A DNA stretch of 64,000 nucleotides from Streptomyces sp. NBC_00582 (GCF_036345155.1 NZ_CP107772.1:4092001-4156000), one strand, 5' to 3'. Shown: positions 25,543 to 34,859, counted from the first letter of the stretch. Program-made: numbers and translations. Notes: a model not told the origin generated them from the letters alone.

Positions 25543-27446
25543 TGAGCGTGGTCGACCGGCAGCAGTGGGACGTCGTGGTCGTGGGCGCCGGCGGCGCCGG
25601 TCTGCGCGCCGCGATCGAGGCCCGTGAGCGCGGCGCCCGTACGGCCGTGATCTGCAAGTCCCTGTTCGGCAAGGCGCACACCGTGATGGCCGAGGGCGGC
25701 ATCGCGGCGGCGATGGCCAACGTCAACGAGCACGACAACTGGCAGGTCCACTTCCGCGACACCCTGCGCGGCGGCAAGTTCCTCAACCAGTGGCGGATGG
25801 CGGAGCTGCACGCGCAGGAGGCCCCGGACCGGGTGTGGGAGCTGGAGACCTGGGGCGCCCTGTTCGACCGTACGAAGGACGGGAAGATCTCCCAGCGCAA
25901 CTTCGGCGGCCACGAGTACCCGCGCCTGGCGCACGTCGGCGACCGCACGGGGCTCGAGCTCATCCGCACCCTCCAGCAGAAGATCGTCGCGCTCCAGCAG
26001 GAGGACCACCGCGAGACCGGCGACTACGAGTCCCGGCTGAAGGTCTTCCAGGAGTGCACGGTCACCCGCGTCCTCAAGACTGTGCCCGACAGCGGCTCCG
26101 CCGCGGGCTCGCGGGTGTCGGGCGTCTTCGCCTACGAGCGCGAGAGCGGCCGTTTCTTCGTCCTGGAGGCACCGGCCGTGGTGATCGCCACCGGCGGCAT
26201 CGGCAAGTCCTTCAAGGTGACGTCGAACTCGTGGGAGTACACCGGCGACGGCCACGCGCTGGCCCTGCTCGCGGGCGCGCCCCTGCTGAACATGGAGTTC
26301 GTCCAGTTCCACCCGACCGGCATGGTCTGGCCGCCGTCCGTGAAGGGCATCCTCGTCACCGAGTCGGTGCGCGGCGACGGCGGGGTGCTCAGGAACTCCG
26401 AGGGCAAGCGGTTCATGTTCGACTACGTCCCGGACGTCTTCAAGGAGAAGTACGCCGAGTCGGAGGAGGAGGGCGACCGCTGGTACGAGGACCCGGACCA
26501 CAACCGGCGCCCACCGGAACTCCTCCCCCGCGACGAGGTCGCCCGCGCGATCAACGCCGAGGTGAAGGCGGACCGGGGCTCCCCGCACGGCGGTGTCTTC
26601 CTCGACGTCTCCACCCGGATGCCCGCCGAGACGATCAGGCGCCGGCTGCCCTCGATGTACCACCAGTTCAAGGAGCTGGCCGACGTCGACATCACGGCGG
26701 AGGCCATGGAGGTGGGCCCGACCTGCCACTACGTGATGGGCGGCATCGCGGTCGACTCCGACACCGCCGCCGCGCGCGACGTACCGGGGCTGTTCGCGGC
26801 CGGTGAGGTGGCCGGCGGTATGCACGGCTCCAACCGGCTGGGCGGTAACTCCCTGTCCGACCTGCTGGTGTTCGGCCGCCGTGCCGGACTGCACGCGGCC
26901 GCGTACGCGGCGGGGGCGGACGTACGGCCTCCCGTGCACGAGGCGGACCTCGCGGTGGCCGAGGAGGAGGCGCTGCGGCCGTTCTCGGGCGACCCCGCCG
27001 AGAACCCGTACACCCTCCACCATGAACTCCAGCAGGCCATGAACGACCTGGTGGGCATCATCCGCCGGCAGGGCGAGATGGAACAGGCCCTGGAGCGGCT
27101 CGCGGAGCTGCGGGTACGGGCCGCGCGCGCCGGGGTGGAGGGCCACCGCCAGTTCAACCCGGGCTGGCACCTCGCCCTGGACCTCAGGAACATGCTGCTG
27201 GTCAGCGAGTGCGTGGCCCGAGCCGCCCTGGAGCGCACCGAGTCGCGGGGCGGCCACACCCGCGAGGACCACCCGACGATGGAACGGACCTGGCGCAACG
27301 TCAACCTGCTGTGCCGGCTCACCGACGACACGACCGGCGTCGACCTCACCCGGGAGACCACCGACCCCATCCGCCCGGACCTGCTCGCCCTGTTCGAGAA
27401 GGAGGAGCTGGTCAAGTACCTCACCGAAGAGGAGCTCTACGAGTGA
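25542..27446 (+). CDS. sdhA: succinate dehydrogenase/fumarate reductase flavoprotein subunit
   Basis: This 634-residue FAD subunit oxidises succinate to fumarate at the cytoplasmic face. The dinucleotide-binding motif is VVVGAGGAGLRAA. The flavinylation motif is GKAHTVMAEGGIAAAM, with His as the covalent FAD ligand. Active-site segments include EFVQFHPTG, RGDGGVLRN and HGSNRLGGNSL. The ATG overlaps the membrane-subunit stop and the stop overlaps the iron-sulfur subunit start, so the three are strictly coupled. The open frame extends 44 codons upstream inside the membrane-subunit gene; that part is not coding in this frame. Confidence 0.95.
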   Translation: MSVVDRQQWDVVVVGAGGAGLRAAIEARERGARTAVICKSLFGKAHTVMAEGGIAAAMANVNEHDNWQVHFRDTLRGGKFLNQWRMAELHAQEAPDRVWELETWGALFDRTKDGKISQRNFGGHEYPRLAHVGDRTGLELIRTLQQKIVALQQEDHRETGDYESRLKVFQECTVTRVLKTVPDSGSAAGSRVSGVFAYERESGRFFVLEAPAVVIATGGIGKSFKVTSNSWEYTGDGHALALLAGAPLLNMEFVQFHPTGMVWPPSVKGILVTESVRGDGGVLRNSEGKRFMFDYVPDVFKEKYAESEEEGDRWYEDPDHNRRPPELLPRDEVARAINAEVKADRGSPHGGVFLDVSTRMPAETIRRRLPSMYHQFKELADVDITAEAMEVGPTCHYVMGGIAVDSDTAAARDVPGLFAAGEVAGGMHGSNRLGGNSLSDLLVFGRRAGLHAAAYAAGADVRPPVHEADLAVAEEEALRPFSGDPAENPYTLHHELQQAMNDLVGIIRRQGEMEQALERLAELRVRAARAGVEGHRQFNPGWHLALDLRNMLLVSECVARAALERTESRGGHTREDHPTMERTWRNVNLLCRLTDDTTGVDLTRETTDPIRPDLLALFEKEELVKYLTEEELYE

Positions 27447-28207
27447 GCAGCTACGAGGCCCGCTTCAAGGTGTGGCGGGGTGACGTGGGCGGCGGGGGTC
27501 TGGAGGACTTCGCGGTCGAGGTCAACGACGGCGAGGTGGTGCTGGACATCATCCACCGGCTCCAGGCGACCCAGGCGCCCGATCTCGCCGTCCGCTGGAA
27601 CTGCAAGGCGGGCAAGTGCGGTTCGTGCTCGGCGGAGATCAACGGGCGCCCCCGGCTGATGTGCATGACCCGGATGTCGGTGTTCGACCGCGCCGAGACG
27701 ATCACGGTGACCCCGCTGCGCGCCTTCCCGGTGATCCGCGACCTGGTGACGGACGTCGGCTTCAACTACCAGAAGGCGCGCGAGGTCCCGGCGTTCGTCC
27801 CGCCCGAGGGGGTCGGTCCGGGCGAGTACCGGATGTTCCAGGAGGACGTGGACCGGTCGCAGGAGTTCCGCAAGTGCATCGAGTGCTTCCTGTGCCAGGA
27901 CACCTGCCATGTGGTGCGCGACCACGAGGAGAACAAGACCGCGTTCGCCGGCCCGCGCTTCCTGATGCGGGTGGCCGAGCTGGACATGCACCCGCTGGAC
28001 GCGGCGGACGAGTCGGGCCTGGACCGCAAGAAGACGGCCCAGGACGAACACGGCCTCGGCTACTGCAACATCACCAAGTGCTGCACCGAGGTCTGCCCCG
28101 AGGGCATCAAGATCACCGACAACGCGCTGATCCCGCTGAAGGAGCGGGCGGTCGACCGCAAGTACGACCCGCTGGTGTGGCTGGGTTCGAAGATCAGGAG
28201 GCGGTGA
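27443..28207 (+). CDS. sdhB: succinate dehydrogenase/fumarate reductase iron-sulfur subunit
   Basis: The GTG start overlaps the flavoprotein stop (GTGA). The 254-residue protein carries the [2Fe-2S] ligands in CKAGKCGSC and a downstream Cys (RPRLMC). The second domain has CIECFLCQDTC and CNITKCCTEVCPEG for the [4Fe-4S] and [3Fe-4S] clusters. It relays electrons from FAD to the membrane quinone site. Its last codons and stop are the first unit of a 14-bp tandem repeat that continues into the intergenic region. Confidence 0.95.
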   Translation: MSSYEARFKVWRGDVGGGGLEDFAVEVNDGEVVLDIIHRLQATQAPDLAVRWNCKAGKCGSCSAEINGRPRLMCMTRMSVFDRAETITVTPLRAFPVIRDLVTDVGFNYQKAREVPAFVPPEGVGPGEYRMFQEDVDRSQEFRKCIECFLCQDTCHVVRDHEENKTAFAGPRFLMRVAELDMHPLDAADESGLDRKKTAQDEHGLGYCNITKCCTEVCPEGIKITDNALIPLKERAVDRKYDPLVWLGSKIRRR

Positions 28208-28260
28208 TCGGGGGGCGATGATCAGTAAGCGGTGATCAGGAGGCGGTGATCAGGAGGCGG
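28187..28260. repeat. 14-bp tandem repeats at the sdhB 3' end
   Basis: Four full 14-base units fill 28201-28256 (GCGGTGATCGGGGG, GCGATGATCAGTAA, then GCGGTGATCAGGAG twice). Partial units stand on both sides. The array starts in the last codons of sdhB and ends in the 3' end of the convergent membrane-protein gene. Three of the four units contain TGATCA, a palindrome that supplies TGA on both strands. Confidence 0.85.
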
Positions 28261-28579
28261 TCGTCTTCGTGGGCGGCTGGGGCAGGGACCGGGGGCGGCG
28301 GGCGAGCGACTGGAGGGCCAGGCCCACGAAGTTCACGGCCATGCCCACCAGCGGGAGGTTCCGGTCGGGGTGCGAGGAGCTGTTGAACGGGCCGAGGAAC
28401 AGGAAGGCCGTCAGGCCGACCGCGCTGAGCAGGACGCCGCTCCCCCACATCCTCGGCCGCTGCTCGATGCCGGTGAAGCGCGGGGTCCACCCCGTGGTGA
28501 CGGCCACCAGGCCGATCACCGCCATGCCCGCCACGCAGACACCGCCGACGACCATCAGAACCGCGAACATGGCGCTCAT
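28250..28579 (-). CDS. small integral membrane protein
   Basis: The 109-residue protein has three hydrophobic helices (about 3-27, 46-64 and 74-92). It ends in a basic, Pro-rich tail (RRPRSLPQPPTKTTAS). MSAMF or the internal ATG four codons on could be the start. It is convergent with sdhB, and its stop lies within the 14-bp repeat array. I do not recognise the family; conserved unknown membrane proteins occur at this place in Streptomyces. Confidence 0.75.
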   Translation of the reverse strand: MSAMFAVLMVVGGVCVAGMAVIGLVAVTTGWTPRFTGIEQRPRMWGSGVLLSAVGLTAFLFLGPFNSSSHPDRNLPLVGMAVNFVGLALQSLARRPRSLPQPPTKTTAS

Positions 28580-28817
28580 GGTCCCAGGATCGACGGCACG
28601 CGCAAGAGATTTGACTCGGCGATGGCCCGCATGGGGCCGGGATGTGGGAAATCGCCGTCGAGTCGTCGTCGTACGTCAGCCGGTAGGCGCCCTTCCTGGT
28701 GCCGCCGGTCAGCCGGGTGGCGCCGGCGGGTGTGCGGCCGCCCCCGGCGGCGGCGCGGGCGAGGGGGCGAGGTCGGCGACGCCGAGGTGCTGTCGTCCGG
28801 GGGCACTCGTCCGTGGG

Positions 28818-29903
28818 TCATCGCAGCCACCCCTTCTCGTACGACGCCCAGTCGGTCTCCGTCGCCGTGAAGTCGACGTACGCCGCCACCCCGAAGTTCG
28901 CACGGTCGGCGTCGGTCCGGGACAGTCCGAGCCGTACGCCCCGGACGGCGGCGGCGACCGTCTCGGCGTGCGCCCAGTGGCCGAAACGGTTCTCCCGGTA
29001 GAACGGCAGCCCCATCAGCAGGTCCGTGGAGGGCGGGGTGACCTCCAGGGCGAGGGAGGTCTGCTGCGCGACGTAACCGCCGTACGTGCTCTCCAGCGGC
29101 TGCATGGTGTCGTACGACATCACGGCGATCTGGTCGACTCGGCGGGCCACCTGCCCGAAGAACCGCTGCGACCACCACTTGGGGTGGCCGGTGGTCGCGC
29201 CCCAGAAGGAGTGGAAGCCGGGCACGGGGTCGATCTGGTGGGCGGCGACGGAGAGTGGGACGCCGCGCGCGCCGGTGACCTCGTGGAGGGAGTCGAGGAG
29301 GGCGAGGTAGTTCCGGTCGCCCGAGTGCAGCGGCTCCAGATCGAAGTGGGCGCCCTCGAAGCCGACGGCGAGGATCTCGCGGGTGGACCGCACGACGGCG
29401 GCCCGGGTCGCCGCCCGCTCCAGCCGCATGCCGTGGGGGCTCTCACTGGCGAGCTCGTCCCCCAGCCAGGCCTGCACCCGCACACCGGGCGCCTCCCGGT
29501 GCACGGCGGCGATGAACCACGCCGCCCTGGGATGGGCGGAGGCGGGCAGCGTCCCGTCGTGTTCGAGGGGACCGGCGTGGACGTACAGGTCGCGGATCCC
29601 GGTGCCGCGCAGCCGTTCGGCGAGCGCCCGGACGTCGGCCTGGTCCTTCCGCCCGTCGACCCAGGCGTGCCCCAGCCAGTAGGCGTCCTTGCCACGGGTC
29701 CGGGTGCCGTCGGCCGGGTCGCCGAGGTTGTTGACGGCGAGGGCGGCCTGGGAGACGAGAACCGGGGAGAGGAGGAGCAGCACCCCGGCGAGGACGAGCC
29801 GCCGCAGACGACGGCGCCGGGGCCTCGCGGGTGCCGGTGCCGGTACCTGGGTTCCGTCCTCCTGTGGGCGCTCTTCCTCCCCCTGAGGTGCCTCGGTCTC
29901 CAT
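28818..29903 (-). CDS. secreted or membrane-anchored glycoside hydrolase 18-like TIM-barrel protein
   Basis: The ATG at 29903 has AAGGGGGA upstream and gives 361 residues. The cytoplasmic N-terminus is acidic, then Pro- and Arg-rich. A hydrophobic signal/anchor (RRLVLAGVLLLLSPVLVSQ, about residues 35-55) follows. The body reads as a TIM barrel related to family 18 chitinases or their non-catalytic kin. The strand-4 motif is GFEGAHFDLEP, where GH18 enzymes have DGxDxDxE; here the pattern is HFDLEP, so the acid residue may be conserved. The later motif IAVMSYDTM also fits. The substrate may be a wall or capsule glycan. It is divergent from the Ala-rich repeat protein. Confidence 0.78.
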   Translation of the reverse strand: METEAPQGEEERPQEDGTQVPAPAPARPRRRRLRRLVLAGVLLLLSPVLVSQAALAVNNLGDPADGTRTRGKDAYWLGHAWVDGRKDQADVRALAERLRGTGIRDLYVHAGPLEHDGTLPASAHPRAAWFIAAVHREAPGVRVQAWLGDELASESPHGMRLERAATRAAVVRSTREILAVGFEGAHFDLEPLHSGDRNYLALLDSLHEVTGARGVPLSVAAHQIDPVPGFHSFWGATTGHPKWWSQRFFGQVARRVDQIAVMSYDTMQPLESTYGGYVAQQTSLALEVTPPSTDLLMGLPFYRENRFGHWAHAETVAAAVRGVRLGLSRTDADRANFGVAAYVDFTATETDWASYEKGWLR

Positions 29904-29997
29904 CCCCGTTCCCCCTTCCGTGGTCCCCCGCCCCACCGGCCCCGCCTCGGGTGCATCCCGCTCGCGTGCCCGCATTCACGGCCATACGCTCCGAAAT

Positions 29998-31851
29998 GTG
30001 ACGTCATCCCTGCATCGAGGCCGTCGGCGTGCCAGATCGCACATACCCGTGCGGGTGGCGCATGCCGTGGTGGGCGGTGCGGCCGGGGTGGTGTGGCTGG
30101 TGTTGCCGGGGATGACGTCGGGAGGCGACCCCCCGGTTGCGATCACTGTGCGCGGCGAGGAGCCACGGCCGGTGGTGAGCGCCGTGGCGATGGCCGGGGA
30201 GTCCCCTGGGGCGGGAGCGGCGTCCGTGCGGGCGGCAGCGGCATCCGCACAGGCGGGAGCGGCGTCCGCGCGGGCGGCAGCGGCATCCGCGCAGGCGGGA
30301 GCGGCGTCCGTGCGGGCGGCAGCGGCATCCGCACAGGCGGGAGCGGCGTCCGCGCGGGCGGCAGCGGCATCCGCGCAGGCGGGAGCGGCATCCGCGCAGG
30401 CGGGAGCGGCGTCCGCGCAGGCGGGAGCGGCATCCCTGCGGGCGGCAGCTGTATCCGCGCAGGCGACAGCGGCATCCGCGCAGGCGGCCGAGGACGACGA
30501 GACGTCCGCCACCGATCTCGTCCTGCCCCTGGCGGCCGTCGCCGTGGTGGGCGCGGTCGCCGTGTACGGATCCATACGCCGGGTGCGGCGCTCGCGCGAG
30601 CGGACGACCCCCGGAGGGGTGAGCGCGTCCCCGGCCGTGCACGCGGATCCGCCCCTCGCCGAGCTGGACGCGGAGGCCTGTGCGGCACTCGTCGCCGCCG
30701 ACGACCGGATCCGCGCGGCCCGCGCCGACCTCGGCTTCGCTCGGGGACTCCTCGGGGCGGCGCCCGTCGCCCCGTTCACCCGTGCGCTGAGCGAGGCCGA
30801 GGGCGAACTGGCCGCCGCCTTCCGGATGCGGCAGCGGTACGACGAGGGCGTACCGGAGGAGGAGGCCGCACGGGGGCACGCGCTCGCCGGGATGATCGGC
30901 CGATGCGAGGAGGCATGCCGCCGACTGGACGCCGCGGCGGAGGACTTCACCCGTCTGCGGGACCCGGACCGGGCCCTCCCTCACGCGGAGGCGCGCTTCC
31001 GCGACCTGACCGCCCACACGGCCACGGCCCAGAACCTCCTGGCGACGCTAGCGACGCGGTACGCACCCACCGCGACCTCCGCCGTCATCGGCAGTGTCGA
31101 ACAGGCCAAGGACCGCCTGCTGTTCGCCACCGCCCGGCTCAACCTGGCCCGCCAGGAGCTCTTCTCCGGCGAGAGGGAGGCCGCGACTCGTCGGCTGCAC
31201 GCCGCCGAGTCCGCCATCGCCCAGGCGGCCGTGTTCGTGGAGGGGGTCGACCGTACGGCCGCCGAGCTGCGGGACGCCGAGAAGACCGTACCGGCGGCGC
31301 TGACCGGCGCGGAGGCGGAGCTGTCGACGGTACGGAACCACGTCTTCCGCCAGGACGAGCCGCACCCCCGGCTCCTCAACGCCGACGCAGTCCTGGCCTC
31401 CGTACGCCAGGAGTTGACGTCGAACCGGCCGTACGACCCCCTGGGTGCCCTGCGTCGGATCGTCCGGGCGACCGCGCCGCTGGCTTCGGGGCGGGCCGGG
31501 GTGCTGCCGGCCGCCGCGCTGTCCGTGGCCCGCGCCTCGACCGCCGCCGCGGAGGACTTCGTGACGACGCACCGGGGCGCGGTGGGCGCGACGGCCCGCA
31601 CCAGGCTCGCGGAGGCGCGCAGGCTGCTGGCGGCGGAGGTGGACGGGGACGCGGAGCGGGCCGACGAACTTGCCCTGGAGGCAAGAGAGTTGGCGGAGCA
31701 GGACGTACGACTGCACGGCAACCCGACGTCCGCAGCCCCGACCGGACAGCCGCAGCCGGACGGCACGGCCGGGGCGGTCCTCGGCGGAATCCTCCCGGGA
31801 GATCCGACTGACGAGAACGGGTACCCACCGCCGGGCTTCCGCAGGTCCTAG
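29998..31851 (+). CDS. membrane protein with Ala-rich 14-residue repeats and long helical cytoplasmic domain
   Basis: The GTG at 29998 gives 617 residues; TACGCT stands 7 bases before it. A signal/first helix (AHAVVGGAAGVVWLVLPGM) is followed by an Ala/Ser/Gln-rich repeat region at about residues 72-162 with the unit AGAASxRAAAASAQ. A second helix comes next (LVLPLAAVAVVGAVAVYGS), then RRVRRSRER. A C-terminal helical domain of about 400 residues is rich in Ala, Glu and Arg, with coiled-coil character and many ARLNLARQEL-type segments. The layout suggests an exported repeat loop and a cytoplasmic helical body. It resembles Streptomyces proteins annotated with TPM or unknown domains, but I see no TPM domain here. 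Confidence 0.75.
   Translation: MTSSLHRGRRRARSHIPVRVAHAVVGGAAGVVWLVLPGMTSGGDPPVAITVRGEEPRPVVSAVAMAGESPGAGAASVRAAAASAQAGAASARAAAASAQAGAASVRAAAASAQAGAASARAAAASAQAGAASAQAGAASAQAGAASLRAAAVSAQATAASAQAAEDDETSATDLVLPLAAVAVVGAVAVYGSIRRVRRSRERTTPGGVSASPAVHADPPLAELDAEACAALVAADDRIRAARADLGFARGLLGAAPVAPFTRALSEAEGELAAAFRMRQRYDEGVPEEEAARGHALAGMIGRCEEACRRLDAAAEDFTRLRDPDRALPHAEARFRDLTAHTATAQNLLATLATRYAPTATSAVIGSVEQAKDRLLFATARLNLARQELFSGEREAATRRLHAAESAIAQAAVFVEGVDRTAAELRDAEKTVPAALTGAEAELSTVRNHVFRQDEPHPRLLNADAVLASVRQELTSNRPYDPLGALRRIVRATAPLASGRAGVLPAAALSVARASTAAAEDFVTTHRGAVGATARTRLAEARRLLAAEVDGDAERADELALEARELAEQDVRLHGNPTSAAPTGQPQPDGTAGAVLGGILPGDPTDENGYPPPGFRRS
30211..30483 (+). repeat. in-frame 42-bp/21-bp tandem repeat encoding Ala-rich units
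   Basis: Four 42-base units run from 30211 to 30378. Shorter 21-base half-units and a degenerate unit run to about 30483. Alternate half-units read AGAASVR or AGAASAR and AAAASAQ. Copy number could vary between strains without shifting frame. Confidence 0.85.
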
Positions 31852-32004
31852 GTCTCTTCGGCGCTCAAGTCCGGGAAAAATCGGTGGTAGTTGTAGCGAA
31901 CTGGTGACGGTCCCGAGGCTGTGTCAGCCCCCATTTGTATGATGATCTGACTCTTGTCGCGAGTTATCGGCGGGGCGAGTCGGACACACGGGGGTGTGAG
32001 AGGC
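31852..32004 (+). promoter_or_regulatory. probable promoter of the toxin-immunity operon
   Basis: This AT-richer gap contains TATGAT at 31938-31943, a good -10 hexamer. The sequence 17 bases upstream (GAGGCT) is a poor -35. The region contains no gene. Confidence 0.4.
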
Positions 32005-34845
32005 GTGATCAAGCCGGAGGAGATTCCTCAGTTCACCGGCAATCTGTTCCAACTGGAGCTGGATCATGCCGCGTTGAAGAAGGACGCGGGCGATGTCCGG
32101 ACCACGGGCAGTGATGTGGATGCCCAGTTCCAGGGTCTGTCGGCGTTCTACAAGGCGCCCGAGGCGGAGCAGCTGTTCGCGACGACGAAGCCGGTGAGGA
32201 CGAGGGCGGACGATTTCGCCACCGACCTGGAGACGGTGTCGTCGGCGTTGTCCTCCTACGCGACGGAGATCCGTCCGCTGGTGTCGAAGCTGCTGGAGCT
32301 GAAGACGAAGGCTTCGACGTTCGTGGCGTCGGTGAAGGACGACGACGAGTGGGAGTACGACGAGGACAAGGTCGATGAGCACAATCGGCTGCGGGACGAC
32401 ATCACGGCGACGGTGGCGGCGTTCTGGGCGGCGGAGCGGACCTGCCACAACAAGATCACGGCGATCTGGGGCGGGACCCAGATGGTGGCGGGGGACGGTT
32501 CGGAGCGTAAGGACCAGTACGGCTTCAACGCGGAGGACCTGAAGAACGCGAAGCTTCCCTGGGGTGACCCGGTGGAGGAGAGGCATCACTGGTACGAGGT
32601 CGGCCACTGGGTGAAGTCGTTCGTGTGGGACGGCCTGATCGTGGACGGCATCTGGGGCACGATCAAGGGCCTGGGCACGCTGGTGGGCTTCGGCGGCTGG
32701 GACGCGATGGGCCAGGCGTGGAAGGGCCTGGCGCAGCTCGCGACGGGTCTGGCGCTGGCGTCCATCCCGGGGGTGGGCACCGCGTTCTGGCTCATCCCCG
32801 ACGACAAGCTCCCCTCCTGGATCCGTGACTCGCGCACGGCGATGAAGGAGACGGGCAAGGCGCTGGTGGCGTGGGACGAGTGGGGCAAGAACCCCGGCCG
32901 GGCGGCCGGTGCGGTCACCTTCAACGTCCTGACCACGGTCTTCACCGGCGGCGCGGGTGGCGCCGCGGCGGGTGCGGGCAAGGCGGGTGCGGTGGCGAAG
33001 GCGTTGTCCATCGCCGGCAAGGCGGGCAAGGTCATCGACCCCATGACGTACATCGCCAAGGGCGCGGGCGCCGGCCTGTCGAAGATCGGCGACATCAGCA
33101 AGGCGCTGAAAGGCATGGGGAACATCGAGATCCCCAAGCTCCCGGAGAACGCGATCACCCTCCCCGAGGGGACGGTCAAGCTGCCCGACGGCACGTTCCA
33201 CCTGCCCGAGGGCGCGGCGCTCCCGGAGGGCGCGACCAAACTCCCGGACGGCAACGTCAAACTGCCCGACCACACCCCCGCCCTGCCGGAGGGCTCGGTC
33301 AAGCTCCCCACGGACGCGGGCGCCCCGGCCCGCTACTACGACCCCCAGGGCAACCTCCTCGACGAGAACGGCACCGTCCTCAAGGAGGCCCAGGACGGCC
33401 CCGGCGACATCGTCGACCAGCCCGACCCCCACACCCCGGCCTCCGGCGCGGACACGCCCCACGTCGACTCCCCGGCCAAGGAACCGGCCCTCGTCGGCGC
33501 CGGCACCCACACGGCGGAATCCGGGGCCCAGCACATCAACCTCGGCAACAGCCTCGACACCGACCTCGGCGACATCGGCCGCACCGCCGACAACACGCCC
33601 ACCGTCCACACCGGCGACAACCTCCCCGGCGGCACAGCGGACCACCTCCCGGGCGGAGGGGTCGGCGACAACACGCCCCGGAACAGCATCGACACCCCCG
33701 CGCCCGTGGGGACCGGGGACAACGCGATCCCGGGAACGTCGACCAGCGACCACGCCCCCGGCGGCCACACCACCGAAACCGGCCCAGCGGGCGGCCACGA
33801 CCTGCCCGGCCACGGCCCCGAAACACCTCCCGGCGCCGGCCTGGACGACCTGGGCGGCCTCGGCGACGACGCGCTCGACCACGCGGACGGGCTCGGCGAC
33901 GACACGACCCCGCCGGGACACCACGGGGACGAGGGCACTGGGCACGGCACTCACGACGGCCAGCGTGAGCTCACCGTCGAGGAGCGCAAGCGAATCCAGG
34001 AAGAGCATGTCTGGAAGGCCAACCACGACGAGGCGTGGCGGGAAACGCACTACAACGAAATCGGCCGTCGCAGGAGTGCCGAGCGCATCGTGGACGGGGT
34101 CGAACTCCCGATCCTCACCAAGGATGCGAACGGCAACTGGATCGCGAGGCACGACCTGCCGAGCGGTCCTTCCGAGGTCCGGTTCAATCCAGGTCACCTC
34201 GGTCCCGAGACGGCCGCGGAGCACAGCCGGCCGCACCTTGACGAGGCGGCGCGGAACCGCAGGCTCTCGGTCGACCTCATCAACGCGGAGAAGAAGTTCG
34301 AGGAGACGCCGTCCACCGCGAACGCAGAGGAGCTCGCCCGGGCGCAGGAAGCCTATGCCAAGCACCTCAAGGACATCCCGAACAACAGCAAGCACTCCGA
34401 GCACCTCGGTGAGGCCGCGGCCAGGCACCATGTCATCCCGAAGGAGTTCCCCGGCGCGGACCCCGTCGAGCTGCCGAAGACACCCAACGGCGCCAACATG
34501 TTCGACGACGTCTACAAGCTCGGCGACGACGGCCACTACATCATCGTCGAGGAGAAGGCTCCCTCGGGTGATCTCGACTGGCGGCAGGGCAAGTCCGACC
34601 CGGATCCGGCCGATCCGACCGTCCATGACGGCGGGGCTCAGGGCATGAGGGTCAAGCAGGGAACCAGGCCCTACATACGCACGATTCTGGCGGAAATGAC
34701 GAATCGAGGCGGGCGGGACGCCGAGATCGCCGCCGATCTCCGCGCCGCGCTGAGGGATGGAAAGCTGCAGTATGTTCTGGTGAAGGCGAGTGACAACGCT
34801 GGCCACTCCTACGCCGGTGCCACCATCGAACATCTGAAGATCTAG
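32005..34845 (+). CDS. polymorphic toxin: LXG/WXG-like N-terminus, repeat linker, restriction-endonuclease-fold C-terminus
   Basis: The GTG at 32005 (GGGGG ten bases upstream) gives 946 residues; earlier in-frame GTG or TTG codons reach 31954. Residues 1-165 are helical, like LXG/WXG100 export domains, without a signal peptide. Two hydrophobic stretches lie near 241-265 and 301-335. Residues about 380-437 repeat LPEGTVKLPDG-type 8-mers. A Gly/Asp/Pro/Thr-rich linker follows to about 650. The last 160 residues carry ARHHVIPKEF, NMFDDVYKLGDDGHYIIVEE-K and QGTRPYIRTILAEM, matching nuclease toxins of the PD-(D/E)XK restriction-endonuclease fold, with E-x-K in VEEKA as the likely metal site. Export by a type VII-like system is inferred. 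The next gene is the probable immunity partner. Confidence 0.85.
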   Translation: MIKPEEIPQFTGNLFQLELDHAALKKDAGDVRTTGSDVDAQFQGLSAFYKAPEAEQLFATTKPVRTRADDFATDLETVSSALSSYATEIRPLVSKLLELKTKASTFVASVKDDDEWEYDEDKVDEHNRLRDDITATVAAFWAAERTCHNKITAIWGGTQMVAGDGSERKDQYGFNAEDLKNAKLPWGDPVEERHHWYEVGHWVKSFVWDGLIVDGIWGTIKGLGTLVGFGGWDAMGQAWKGLAQLATGLALASIPGVGTAFWLIPDDKLPSWIRDSRTAMKETGKALVAWDEWGKNPGRAAGAVTFNVLTTVFTGGAGGAAAGAGKAGAVAKALSIAGKAGKVIDPMTYIAKGAGAGLSKIGDISKALKGMGNIEIPKLPENAITLPEGTVKLPDGTFHLPEGAALPEGATKLPDGNVKLPDHTPALPEGSVKLPTDAGAPARYYDPQGNLLDENGTVLKEAQDGPGDIVDQPDPHTPASGADTPHVDSPAKEPALVGAGTHTAESGAQHINLGNSLDTDLGDIGRTADNTPTVHTGDNLPGGTADHLPGGGVGDNTPRNSIDTPAPVGTGDNAIPGTSTSDHAPGGHTTETGPAGGHDLPGHGPETPPGAGLDDLGGLGDDALDHADGLGDDTTPPGHHGDEGTGHGTHDGQRELTVEERKRIQEEHVWKANHDEAWRETHYNEIGRRRSAERIVDGVELPILTKDANGNWIARHDLPSGPSEVRFNPGHLGPETAAEHSRPHLDEAARNRRLSVDLINAEKKFEETPSTANAEELARAQEAYAKHLKDIPNNSKHSEHLGEAAARHHVIPKEFPGADPVELPKTPNGANMFDDVYKLGDDGHYIIVEEKAPSGDLDWRQGKSDPDPADPTVHDGGAQGMRVKQGTRPYIRTILAEMTNRGGRDAEIAADLRAALRDGKLQYVLVKASDNAGHSYAGATIEHLKI

Positions 34846-34859
34846 TCCGAGGAGAGCAC

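Noticed and set aside
30211..30483. Regular 42-bp repeats as a possible CRISPR array
   Set aside because: There are no unique spacers, units are contiguous and in frame, and they encode Ala-rich protein repeats.
28269..31811. 1180-codon open frame on the + strand across three genes
   Set aside because: It is a shadow of the high GC content: it runs antisense to the membrane protein and GH18-like genes and out of frame with the repeat protein, and has no recognisable product.
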